Shown here in pieces: positions 23,533 to 34,720 of a DNA stretch of 64,000 nt. Positions within the stretch are counted from its first letter, which is position 1; every line of letters starts with the position of its first letter. Origin of the DNA: Orobanche coerulescens (taxonomy: Eukaryota; Streptophyta; Magnoliopsida; Lamiales; Orobanchaceae); assembly GCA_033398695.1 (NCBI GenBank), contig CM065815.1, forward strand, positions 14,377,501 through 14,441,500, read 5' to 3'. The notes beneath the pieces were generated by a model. It was not told the DNA's origin. It ran no database searches and was given only the letters and a program-made list of their open reading frames with translations. Made by a program: the position numbers and the translations under genes.

Positions 23533-26500
23533 ATGGTGAACACACGCAACGGCGCTGGTGGTGATAACCCTCCTGGTTATGAGGGTATGGTTGCTCGAGC
23601 AGTAGCTGCTGCTATCCCTCAGATTCTTGAGACTCTACGAAATACTGGCGGGGCTAGGAGTAACAATGAGGGTATTCATGTGTGGATTGAGCGTTTCAAC
23701 AAGTTGAAGCCCATCTCTTTCAAGTCCGCCGCTATTTCTGCCGAGGCGGAGGATTGGATTACTCATTGTGAGAAGCTGTTTCAGGTAGTGGGTTGTCCTG
23801 ATGAGGTGAAAGCACGTTTAGCCGCTTTCAAGCTTGAGGGCAGTGGTGCCACCGGGCCGTGAACCGCCGGTTCCAGGCCCGAACCGGCGGTTCCGGTTCA
23901 CCAAAAGAGGTGAACCTGAACCGGCCCGGTGTCTCGTAAAGGGCGGTTCGCGGGCCGAACCGGTTCGGTCGGGCCGAGAACCGCGGTTCGAGTTGAACCG
24001 CCGGTTCCGTTTTTTTGTAATTTATAATATATGTAATATTATTTATATCTTATTTTTTTCTAAATTAAATGATGAAATTTCTAAATTTTGTAATTTACAA
24101 ATGTTGACACTTTGAAATTACTTAAGTTAATTTAATAAAAATATAATAAGTTATTAAATAATTTAGAAATTTAGAAATTCTTTATGTTGTGTATTTTTTT
24201 ATATAATTTATAGTAACTTGTAATATTTTTTATGACTTTTTTTTTAAATTAAATTACTTGTGTTGAAAATTTGAAATATTGAAAACTTGAAATGCAATAA
24301 AGTAAAAATAGTTCTAAAACATTTACAATCAAAATAATGCTTACAAATTGATATATTCATTGATTTCTATGATTCTATATATGTACAAAAGAAATGTTAC
24401 AATGATACAATCTTTAAAATTGAATAAGTAAACTAACTAATACTAACTAATTCACTATATAAAAGAAATGTTACAATTATGATACAATCTTTAAAATTGA
24501 ATAACTAAACTAACTAATTACTAACTAAACTAATAAAATAAATGTTACAATGTTACAATGATACAATCTTTTTTTACAAGGGGAAAAAGAATGAATAAAT
24601 AAAGAGCTTGAACTCAATTTTAATATTTAATCCGTCTCAACTAGCTTGAAATGTTATTTTTTTTGAAATGTTTTTTGGAAATGATTTTTTGAAATAAAAA
24701 TTTGAAATGTTTTTTTTAAATAAAAATTTGAAATGTTTTTTTTAAAATAAAATTTGAAATTTGAATTTTGAATTTGGGCGGAAAACCGCGGTTCGGGCGG
24801 AAAACCGGCGGTTCCGGGCCGAACCGCCGGTTCGGGTGGAAAACTGCCGGTTCCGGGCCGAACCGCCGGTTCACGGGCTCAGAACCTTCGAACCGTAACC
24901 GGACCGTCGAAACCGGACCGGTCCGGGCCGGAACCGCCGGTTCCATTTAAAATGTGGCACTACTACTTGAGGGTGATGCCCTCAATTGGTGGAAGGCGCA
25001 TGTTCAGGTGAAGGGCGATAATTATGCTGAGACGTGTACTTGGGTAGTGTTTCGTGAAACCTTTTATAAGAGGTACATCCCTTTCTCAGAACAGCGGAGA
25101 TATGAAAGGGAGTACGGTATGATCCACCAGTTAGAACGGGAGAACTCGGCGGAGTACATGGAGTGTTTTCTTAGGTTGGCTAGCTTCGTGGGACCTACTG
25201 TGACTGGGGATGCACACAGACAGGCTCGTCACTACAAGTGGGGATTGAAGCATTGAGTGCTTGACCGTATTTTTAACACGGAGTATGCTGATGTGTCGAC
25301 GGTTTGTGATGCGGCGCGTAATATTGAGATGTTACATGAGGGTGGAGTGTCGAACAAGAGGAATCGTGATGGGGACAGGACACAGTCTGGATCTTCTGGG
25401 CAGCATAACCGGGGTTTTGACCATCGGGGTCGTTCTGAGCAGGGTTTTGATCACCGTGGTCGTTCGGACCGTCAGTTTGAGCACATGGGACAGTTCAACC
25501 GGGGACATGATCAGGGCCGACAGGTTCAGAGGGGTTCTGATTATAGATCTTCGGGTAGGCATGGTGACAGGTCGGGTAACACCAACCAGAGGCAGTTTTC
25601 GAGGGGCAACCAGCAGAACAGGTACTCGGGTTCTGGGTCTTCGCATCAGCAGTACCGTTCTGGGAACTCGTCGGGTCAGCAGAAGCATGCTGAGATTTTG
25701 CCACCCCCACCACTTTGCCCTACATGTGGTAAGGCACATCCCGGGCCATGCCACAGAGCTTCAGGAACTTGTTTTGAGTGTGGTTCCACTGATCATAAAG
25801 TGAAGTATTGTCCGAAGATGACTAGTATTGTTCCTGCAGGCTCTTCTCAACCTTCTACTTCCTCCGGACGTGTTTACTCTCTTACTCGCGAGCAGGCGGG
25901 TAAATCTACAGGTACCATTACGGGTTTTCTGCATATTGGTGATCATACCGCATTTGTTTTATTTGATACTGGTGCAACTCATTCTATTATATCTGTCACA
26001 TTCTCTAAGAAACTGAAATTAAGCCCAACACCATTAATGGATCCCTTATCTATATCTACGCCTATGAAAAACAACGTTATCATTGATCATGAGTTTGTTG
26101 ATTGTCCGCAACGTTTTGATGATCGCATACGTCCGGCTAATCTTCTTCCGCTTGACATGTTTGATTTTGATTTGATTCTTGGTATGGACTGGCTGGTTTC
26201 TCATCGAGCCACTATTGATTGTCATGCGCGGAAGGTTATATTTGGAGATTTGTTTAAACCTGAATTTGTGTACTCTGGTTCCCAACCATTTCGATCTGTT
26301 AAGATCATATCTGCTTTGAAGGCGCATACTTTGATATCCCGCGTTTGTGCGGGTTTTATCGCTTCTATTCAGGACACTTCGACGTAGAGTCCTACTATCG
26401 ACAGTATCCGAGTTGTCCGTAATTTTGCCGATGTATTTCCGTAAGAGCTTCCGGGTCTTCCTCCTAATCGCGACGTAGAATTTGGCATTGATTTGATTCC

Positions 26501-29282
26501 GGGTGCGGAACCCATTTCTAAGGCTCCTTACCATATGGCTCATGTGGAACTGAAAGAGTTGAAAGATCAACTGCAGGAACTCCTTGAGAATGGATTCATT
26601 CGTCCGAGTGTATCTCCTTGGGGAGCACCAGTACTATTTGTGAAGAAGAAGGACAGTAGTATGAGGTTGTGTATAGACTACCGGGAGTTGAATCGTATTA
26701 CCATCCGTAACCATTATCCTTTGCCTCGTATTTATGATTTGTTTGATCAGCTCTAAGGAGCTAAATGTTTCTCCAAGATCGATCTTAGGTCCGGTTATCA
26801 TCAGCTTCGGGTTAAGGAGCAGGATATCCCTAAGACTGCTTTTCGAACTCGCTATAGACACTATGAGTTTTTGGTTATGCCTTTCGGACTGACTAATGCT
26901 CCGGCAGTGTTTATGGATCTTATGAACCGCGTATTCCGTTCTTTTCTCGACAAGTTTGTTATCGTTTTCATCGACGACATTTTGGTTTATTCGAAGACCG
27001 AGGAGGAGCACGAGCAGCATCTTAGTACGGTTTTGCAGATTTTGAGGCAGGAGAAGTTGTATGCGAAGTTCTCCAAGTGTGAGTTCTGGCTTAGTCAAGT
27101 TGCCTTCCTTGGTCATGTTGTATCTGCTAGTGGTATCACTATGGATCCGGCAAAGGTTGAGGCTATCACTAAATGGCCGAGACCTACTACGGTGACCGAG
27201 GTCCGTAGTTTTCTTGGTTTGGCAGGTTACTATCGGAGATTTGTCGAGGGATTATCACAACTCGCCTCACCATTGACTAAGCTGATGAGGAAGGGATTGA
27301 AGTTTGATTGGACCGATGAACAAGAAGAGAGTTTTGAGACTCTGAAGCAGAAACTTGTGTCAGCTCCCATTTTGACACTTCCATCTGGTACAGGCAGATA
27401 TCAGATTTATAGTGATGCTTCCAAGAAGGGGTTAGGGTGTGTTTTAATGCAGCACGGGAAGGTTATTGCGTATGCCTCACATCAGTTGAAGCCTTATGAG
27501 GAAAACTACCCTACGCATGACTTAGAATTGGCTGCACTCGTTTATGCTCTTAAGATCTGGAGGCATTATTTGTATGGGGACTCTGTTGATATCTTCACGA
27601 ATCATAAGAGTCTCAAATACATATTTACCCAGAAAGAGTTGAACATGAGACAGCGTAGATGGTTGGAGTTACTCAAGGACTACGACACTAACATGCAGTA
27701 TCACCCGGGTAAGGCTAATGTAGTTGTCGATGCTCTTAGTCGTAAGTCGGGTATGATTGCTAGTCTGAAATTTGAGCCTAAGATTTTGCATGATCTTGAG
27801 CTCCTGGAGGTGGAGTTCTGTCTGCCTGGGCGCGACGGTTATTGGGCTATCTTGAAGGTTGAGTCTAACTTGATCTTGAAGATTAAGGAAGCTCAGCGTG
27901 ATGATGGTGAGTTATGGGCTATTGTTCAGAATGTGGAAGAGGGGAAACAGTCTGAATTTCGGGTTGATGATGACGGCATTGTTTGGTTAGGAGATCGCCT
28001 TTGTGTTCCGAGCGATCCTGAACTTCGTGAGACAGTTATGTCAGAAGCTCACAGTTCTCCTTTCACCATACATCCAGGATCTACTAAAATGTATCGAGAT
28101 TTGAAACAGCATTTCTGGTGGAACGGGATGAAGCAGGATGTAGCTTCGTATGTTGCTAGGTGTTTGACTCGCCAACAGGTAAAGATTGAGCACCAAAGAG
28201 CTAGTGGTCTTTTGCAGCTGTTAGAGATTCCCCAGTGGAAGTGGGAAGAGATAACGATGGATTTTGTTATGGGTTTACCGGTCACACGAAAAGGACATGA
28301 TGCGATTTGGGTAGTCGTTGATCGGCTAACCAAGTCAGCTCATTTCTTACCGATCAAGAAAGGTTATGGTGTAGCGAGGTTGGCAGAAATCTTCCAGCAG
28401 GAGATTGTTAGATTGCACGGCACACCAATTGCGATTGTTTCTGATAGAGATCCGAGGTTTACTTCGCATTTTTGGAAGGCGTTGCATAAGGCTTGGGGCT
28501 CTCGTCTTAAGTTCAGTACCGCTTTTCACCCACAGACGGATGGTCAATCTGCGAGAACTATCCAAACGTTAGAGGACAAGTTACGAGCTTGTGCACTTGA
28601 TTGGACTGGAAGTTGGGACGAGTACTTGTGTTTAGTCGAGTTTGCGTATAACAACAGTTGGCACGCTAGTATTCGGATGGCACCATACGAGATGTTATAT
28701 GGGCGTAAGTGTAGATCACCTACTGTGTGGGACGAAGTAGGTGAACGGATTATTGAGGGTCTTAAAATGATTGAGATCACCAACGAAAAGGTGACTGTTG
28801 CTAGAGAGAGGCTTAAGGAAGCTAGGTCCAGACAGAAGAGTTACGCCGACAAGCACCGACGTGAGTTAGAGTTTCAGGTTGGCGACCGAGTATTTCTGAA
28901 AGTTTCTCCTTTTCGCGGCGTCAAACGTTTTGACATTAAGGGCAAGTTGAGTCCTCGTTTTATTGGTCCTTTTGGGATTTTGGAACATGTGGGCGAGGTG
29001 TCTTATCATTTGGCTCTTCCACCTCAGCTAGCACATGTGCATAACGTTTTCCACGTATCTCTTTTGTGGGGATACAACTATCATCCTCTACATGTGGTGT
29101 CATACCCTTTTGACCAGATTCAACCAGACATGTCACTTCCGGAAGAACCGGAAGCCATTCTTGATAGGCAGAAGAGGGTCATGAGAAATAAGGTCATTCG
29201 CTTTGTTAAGATTCTTTGGAAGAACCACCCAGCACGCGAGGCGACCTGAGAAACCGAAGAGTCTATGCGAGCCAGCTACCCT
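23533..29282 (+). pseudogene. E5 gag-pol polyprotein with hAT insertion and stop codons
   Basis: The ATG at 23533 (MVNTRNGAGGDNPPGYEG) starts gag, which is split at 23840 by the hAT element and resumes at 24974 (LNWWKAHVQVKG). A CCHC knuckle (CFECGSTDHKVKYC) lies near 25770 and the protease DTGATHS near 25964. Reverse transcriptase carries [10 protein letters not shown] (about 26967), RNase [14 protein letters not shown] (about 27410), and integrase its HHCC region (28050-28170) and core. The C-terminus is chromodomain-like ([20 protein letters not shown]). All parts after the hAT lie in one frame, interrupted by stops at 25254, 26385, 26442, 26754 and 29247. The second Cys of the integrase zinc finger is Arg (CLTR), and the third catalytic acidic residue, expected 35 residues after the VSD aspartate, is Ala (QSART). 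Confidence 0.9.
23841..24965. mobile_element. hAT-type non-autonomous DNA transposon in E5 gag (1125 bp)
   Basis: An 8-bp duplication CTTGAGGG flanks it (23833-23840 and 24966-24973), as expected for hAT. The termini are imperfect inverted repeats (CAGTGGTGCCAC against TAGTAGTGCCAC). Both ends are packed with inverted copies of GAACCGCCGGTTC and variants (about 23855-24010 and 24777-24945) around an AT-rich core. There is no transposase. Removing it with one duplication rejoins gag in frame. Confidence 0.9.
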
Positions 29283-29337
29283 CATTTCTTTTCGTAGTCT
29301 GGTATGCTTTCGTTTTGTTTCGTTACCTTTCCTTTTT

Positions 29338-29376
29338 CATTTTCGAGGACGAAAATTTTTTTTAGAGGGAAAGAGT
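29338..29376 (+). other. E5 conserved TTTCGAGGACGAAA motif and polypurine tract
   Basis: TTTTCGAGGACGAAAA (a small inverted repeat) is followed by AGAGGGAAAGAGT immediately before the 3' LTR. The same motif precedes the LTR in E6, E9 and, slightly shortened, E10. Confidence 0.8.
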
Positions 29377-32300
29377 TGTAAAACCCAAATTTTTTTTTGA
29401 ACATGTTAAAATACCCTTTAATCTGGAATCTATAAAAGACGTTTAATTATTTAAAATATTGCATTACGATTATAACCTAAGTATTTAAATTGTTAACATT
29501 TGAACAAATTAATGTAATACGAATATAAGACTTATACTGAAATAATTTGTACACATTTAAAATTGTCACACGTTTCATAAAGAGTCTGATGGGCCGAATA
29601 CTTGTTAAATTGTGAACATGAATATAAGCTAGTCAAGCCCAAGATTACTAAACACTAAAGCCCACCTAAATATCCAGGATATCAAGAAACGATTTGGTCA
29701 AGTGTCAATCCCATAAATCACGGCAATAGAATATTTCCCTCTTCAATATACACGCTCCCTTTCCATATTTTCTCTCATTGAAACACACGGCATCTTTCAA
29801 AAGATATCAAACTCATTAAAACCCTAAGAAACACATTGGCGACTTGTTTTGATTTCTCTCATCTGTTCCGAATCCAAGAGGTAAAAAGGAGGTGCGAATA
29901 GGGGTTCCCTGGTGCTGTTTTGATCGTGGTGTAGCAGGTTCGAACAAGGGTTTTGGTATTGCTTTGTTTCGGTTTGTTTGAAGCTTTGATTCGCTGGTTC
30001 CTTTTCCCATTCGACCATCACAAGGGTAACTAGTATCAACCTTGTTCAATACCTCTCTTTTAATCTATTATATGTGTTCGTTTTCATGGTTCAGTTTGTT
30101 ATAAGAATCGACTAAAAGATAAACATGAATACGAATTTGTTTTCACATGAAATCATAAATTGTATCACATAAAATCATAAAGATTAAACGTGTGTATCTT
30201 TGGGTATAATTCAGAAAAACACTTGAGTATTGTTCCTAGTTGAAGATAAATGCTTTGATTAAATGTATCATGAACCTCTTGAAGTGAATCGGCTTAAAAA
30301 GATGTTAAACATGTTATATGATGGGTTACATGAATTCTGAAATCAAGACAGCTTGCATACCTGAATATGTGAACGAGATAGGGCATGATATATAATGATT
30401 TAATTCGGTTTATTTTGATGAAAACTTAGTTTTATGTCTTAGTTAAGTTTTCCAATTGAGAGGGAGTGATTTCAAGTTGTTTTGGTCGGGTTTTTGTTTT
30501 TTGTGTCATGAAGTGTTGAATCTGAAATTCGGGAATTTGAAGTCAGTCATATTGGTCAATTTTTCATACAAAAACTATAAAGATTTGGGCCATGAAAATC
30601 TACATTGTTGAACTTCTATATGTTAGGTAATACCATGAGTTTTTGTGAATTTTTCCTGGACGTATTGGTCGTTGCGGTGGATACTTTTTGGGTACTGCTG
30701 CTGGTCGGTTTTCTGAGTAGTCTGAACTTGAGTATTTTTCGTGTGGGGTTATACTAGCTAATTAATTCTGGAAAAATTCGTGTGAGTTCTAAAGACATTG
30801 AAGTATCTCTGTGAATTGTTGTGCATTTTATTTCTGAGTTCTGATATGGATTGAAAATTCGTTAAGTAGGGGTCTGTTTGAGTTTAAAAGGTGATAAAAG
30901 TTTAAAAGGGTTAATTAAGGGTTAAACTTGTTAATTTCTAAACTAGAGGGGGTTGACTTGTAAAATGTGTGAACTTTATCATAATTACCTTTTAGCCCTA
31001 ATGTTATCATAATTACAACTTAAATCCTAATCTTGCATTAATCACGCTTTAAACCCTAAGACATGTAGAATTGTTATAATTAACTCTAATCTTTCATAAT
31101 TGATATTTTGAACACGTAACTATTTCCAAATATTAATTATGAACATGAATGATCAATATTGCTAAATAAGGAAACTTTGTAAAATTGGAAACTTACTAAA
31201 CCAGGAAACCTGATAAATAAAGAAAGTTGCCTAAAATGGTATAAGATACTTTAAGTGGAACCTTACCTAAAATAGAAAGCTGCTAAATATGGAAAGTTAC
31301 TAAAAATGGAAGGATAACTAAAAGAGGTACCTTGTGTAATTTGAACTCTTGTTAATTCGAATCCACTTTCTTCTAGGTCCGGTGAAGCGGGAGTGATCCG
31401 TCTCTCTTTTGATTTGATCTTGCTTGTTTGTTTAGACCAAGGTACAGATATTCCGTACTCTTTCAGCAAGAGTACAACTACTTTCACTCTCATGACCTTT
31501 TCTCTCTCTTCTATATTATTGCCTATCTTATTTTGGACTATTGATATTGATCTCTTCATTTGAATCTTTGATATTGCATCTTTGATTTGATCATATGAAT
31601 TGAACCTTTGATATTAGCCGTTGATATTTGAACCTTTGATATTGAACCATGATTATGACTTGGCACTTATACTTTGAATTGAACTTGATCACTTGACCCT
31701 TCAGTATTTACCCAGGTATTATGTGTTCCCAGTTGTGGGGGGTCCACGACCATAGCATTGATGCACCAATGTTATGACTCTAGTGTGGTTGGAGAGATGT
31801 ACCACACCATCCCTTATCTGCTATCTGCTATGGCCATTATTATGATTATGATTTGTTTGCAGGGGCGTATGGATGCATCCTAGTTTTGTGTGATATCTGT
31901 GTGGGCTACTATTATGATGATATGGATGGGATATATATATATATATATATTTGTGTGGTGATTGGGCATGCGTGCATGCAGTCCCTTCACATTTGGGAGT
32001 TGATCACTCCATTGGGCTACTATCTGTTTGTGTGGATATTTGTGTGGGCCTGGGGTTAAATACTGAATCCATTTACTTAAATACCTTTCATACTTAAACT
32101 TTGATATCCTTTGATTATCCATTTGACATCATATGTAATCTCATTTCATATTTCCTTTGATTATCTTATCTCCTTGATATGCTTTGTTATTTGCTTCATA
32201 TCTGTTCACTGAGCTTTTTATGCTCAGTCGCTTTTCCTTTCCATGCGGCAGGTACTTAAGCTAGGAGCGGGGTTAGCTTGGGGATGAGAGCGTGTGGATT

Positions 32301-32539
32301 CTCCCTAGAGTTTTTCTTTAAATAAAGAACTTTACTTCCTTATCGTTTATTTTCGGATTTTGGATATTTGTAATGTACTTTCCTTTGTTTGGTTTTGGGG
32401 ACGTTTGATGTTGTTTTAGTCCCCTTTGATACTCTTTTGATGATTTTATTTAAGACTTCCGCTGTTGATTTGAATCTGTTTGTATCTGATGTGTCGCCAT
32501 AATGTAATGTTTCTACCCTTGCTGGGTTGGGGCGTTACA
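29377..32539 (+). repeat. E5 3' LTR (3163 bp)
   Basis: It matches the 5' LTR along its whole length by eye, with point differences and a shorter AT tract, and ends GGGGCGTTACA before the TTGAT duplication. Confidence 0.95.
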
Positions 32540-32544
32540 TTGAT

Positions 32545-32694
32545 ACTCATTGTATTCCCTCCAAGGAAAAATATGTTAGGCCAGAGAGTGAGGGTGTTTG
32601 GTTTCAGAAAAAAAAAGTGATTTGTGTTTTCAATTTGTTCAGGACCAAGAGTGTATCGTGTATCTTCAAAGAAATGTACTTGTTTTGGTGTTAA
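32545..32694 (+). pseudogene. CACTA TNP2-type transposase, C-terminal end, piece 2
   Basis: With the second TTGAT copy discounted, the frame of 19900-20218 continues here for 49 codons (THCIPSKEKYVRPESEGVW...) to a TAA at 32692. The survival of the frame across 12.3 kb of inserted DNA supports both the E5 boundaries and the gene call. About 200 bp of AT-rich spacer follows before the next CACTA gene. Confidence 0.75.
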
Positions 32695-32901
32695 GTATCT
32701 ACTATATTTATAGTTAAGTAGTAGTTGTTATCTTATGTTGTTTAATTGGTTTTTAGTTATGTATATTTTGTATATGGTTCTTCGTATTCAGCCTGCCTTC
32801 CTGTAATGTTTATTGAGATTAAGCTATATAATTTTCATTATTTTCACATTATATTACATATGTTCTAAATGTGGTTTCTCTTGTTTTTTAGGATAAGAAA
32901 G

Positions 32902-33074
32902 ATGGCCCGTAAAAGCACTAGGAAGACAGAGCAGAAGGAAATTGGACCCATGATGCCGGATAAACTTGTTGATTTTGGGGATAATGCATCTGGTCAAATA
33001 GAGACTGAAGAGTTGTCAAATGATGTTGTCAAGCCAGAGGTTGGGACTGTGAAGCCGAACCGAGGTCCTACATC
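32902..33074 (+). pseudogene. CACTA second gene (Transposase_24-like), first coding exon, part 1
   Basis: An AG acceptor (TTTTTTAG, about 32884-32891) and the ATG at 32902 (MARKSTRKTEQKE) open an acidic, Lys-rich N-terminus that ends in NRGPT. The frame is broken at 33074 by E6 with duplication ACATC and continues at 43501 as SMWKLVASRSQGKKVKV. Together they match the N-terminal part of the plant Ptta/En/Spm transposase family that lies beside TNP2 in CACTA elements. Confidence 0.8.
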
Positions 33075-33360
33075 TGTAATGTTCGAAATTTCTACTACTG
33101 TTGTTTAATATTATTTTATCTGAGTTATATTGTACAGCGTGGAATCTGTACAGTATGGATAAATAAATGAAGGACTGAGACATCTGTATTGGTATAATTA
33201 CCGCACTTGGTTGACAGTTGTATTTGGAGGTATTGTGTGTCGGGCGTAACATATGAGATTATTGTTGAAAGGAGTATACGTATTTAGTATGCCGTATGTT
33301 CGTATATAGTATGTTGATACGTTGGACAAGAATAAGCTGAAAATGGCTAAGTACAGCCAC

Positions 33361-33793
33361 ATTAGCGCACGTTACAATGTGTACTTAGCGTACGCTAAGG
33401 CACAAGGATTACGTACGTTAAGGAGTATAGTTAACGTACGTTAAGATGCTAAGTGTTACGTACGCTATGTATAAGGCGTTACGTACGTAACGAGAGGAAT
33501 CGGACAGCTCAGGCTATGGCCGACAGGTGGGACCCGTGGTCGGCAGCTTTCGGCGAAGAACGTGCTTGGTCGAGTCAACTCTTGGTTAACGTACGCTATG
33601 GATAGTGTATAACGTACGCTAACTGGACATTTACGTACGTATTACGTACGCTATGAATGAAGTATTACGTACGTAAGTGAGTGAACGAAACAAGTCAGTG
33701 AGTTCTGGAATGATGTTACGTACGCTATGTTGGATGTGTAGCGTACGCTAGAGAGCATTATGTACGTTAATGTTGAGTGATAACGTACGTAAT
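33361..33793 (+). repeat. Palindrome block C in E6 5' LTR
   Basis: About fourteen sites in 430 bp, mostly with TA core: TTAGCGTACGCTAA, TTAACGTACGTTAA, TTACGTACGTAA; the first has a CA core. The last site ends 14 bp before the TATA box. Confidence 0.85.
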
Positions 33794-33806
33794 GAACAAT
33801 GCAGTT

Positions 33807-33814
33807 TATAAAAT
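33807..33814 (+). promoter_or_regulatory. TATA box of E6 5' LTR
   Basis: TATAAAAT, repeated at 40786-40793 in the 3' LTR. In this 5' LTR the TRIM begins 13 bp later, so the normal start region is displaced. Confidence 0.65.
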
Positions 33815-33989
33815 GAAGAACGGCTTTGTTGGGCTTCGGTCCAGCATCCTGCCTGCATGAGCTTAAAAATGCGCGAGGCGCGGCTTGCGATTCGACCTGT
33901 GAGATCTGCACTAGAAAGTGGTTAAATGAATTGATTTGGACTACTCTTACCAACAAGATGCATCTTCTTTTCTGGTATCCGTCTCATAA

Positions 33990-34052
33990 AAACTCTAAAG
34001 TTAAGCGTGCTTGGCATGGAGTAGTTATGGGATGAGTGACCCCCTGGGAAGT
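33990..34052 (+). promoter_or_regulatory. 5S rRNA-like Pol III promoter segment, TRIM 5' LTR
   Basis: AAGTTAAGCGTGCTTGG, a GTAGTTATGGGATGAGTGACC stretch (written here only in part as GGGATGAGTGACC) and CCCCTGGGAAGT correspond to the A box, intermediate element and C-box region of plant 5S rRNA. The segment lacks the usual 5S 5' half and is not a 5S gene. Confidence 0.85.
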
Positions 34053-34656
34053 TTCCCAGGTGCGCGTGAGTGAGGACAAAGCGCGCTAGAAAAGACTCGT
34101 GTTGGTACAGTGAGGACAGTCTTCATCATTCTGGGGACCAATAATTGGTATCGGAGCAGGTCATGGGTACGAATTCCCTCGTAGTATCCTACAGTGGAGG
34201 CTTCCAGAGTGTTGGAACTGAGAGGCGAGCATGCAACAAATGTTGCCAGTTGGCCGGAACTAAGATGTTGGCGCTGTGGAGGTTGTCAGGTGCTGGAGGG
34301 CTATGTGATCAAATCTAGTATCTTTGGGCGAGATCTTGGCGCGGCCAGTAAACGGAGCTGGAACAGATGTTGATGTCAAGTGTTGGAGGACTGTGTGAAT
34401 GAATCCAGCTGCTAGAAGGCTGTGTGATCAAATCTAGTTCGCGGAGGTTCCAGACTTTGGGGTTGAGATGCTGGCAGGTACTGGGAGGGGGATTGTTGGG
34501 CTTCGGTCCAGCATCCTGCCTGCATGAGCTTAAAAATGTGCGAGGCGCGGCTTGCGATTCGACTTGTGAGATCTGCACTAGAAAGTGGTTAAATGAATTG
34601 ATTTTGACTACTCATACCAACAATATGCATCTTCTTTTCTGGTATCCGTCTCATAA

Positions 34657-34720
34657 AAACTCTAAAGTTAAACGTGCTTGGCATGGAGTAGTTATGGGAT
34701 GAGTGACCCCCTGGGAAGTT
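34657..34720 (+). promoter_or_regulatory. 5S rRNA-like Pol III promoter segment, TRIM 3' LTR
   Basis: Same as the copy at 33990-34052, with AAGTTAAACGTGCTTGG carrying one substitution in the A-box region. Confidence 0.8.

Larger units (their letters stand above)
20219..32539 (+). mobile_element. E5: chromovirus Ty3/gypsy (Tekay/Del-like), complete but decayed
   Basis: Two LTRs of 3167 and 3163 bp flank gag-pol. The target duplication TTGAT (20214-20218 and 32540-32544) is perfect. The element has an initiator-Met primer site, a single gag-pol frame with a C-terminal chromodomain-like region, a TTTCGAGGACGAAA motif and a purine tract. It is inserted in the CACTA TNP2 gene and carries a hAT element in its gag. 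Confidence 0.95.

Noticed and set aside
33361..33793. CRISPR-like array of short repeats
   Set aside because: Repeats are short, degenerate palindromes with irregular spacing inside a plant LTR; there are no constant spacers or cas genes.
33826..34035. Small proteins in the two TRIM LTRs (69 and 92 codons)
   Set aside because: They follow the 5S-like and LTR sequence, have no family resemblance, and TRIMs are non-coding.
33990..34052. True 5S rRNA gene
   Set aside because: Only the internal promoter half matches 5S, the copy has substitutions, and it lies within TRIM LTRs in the Cassandra arrangement.
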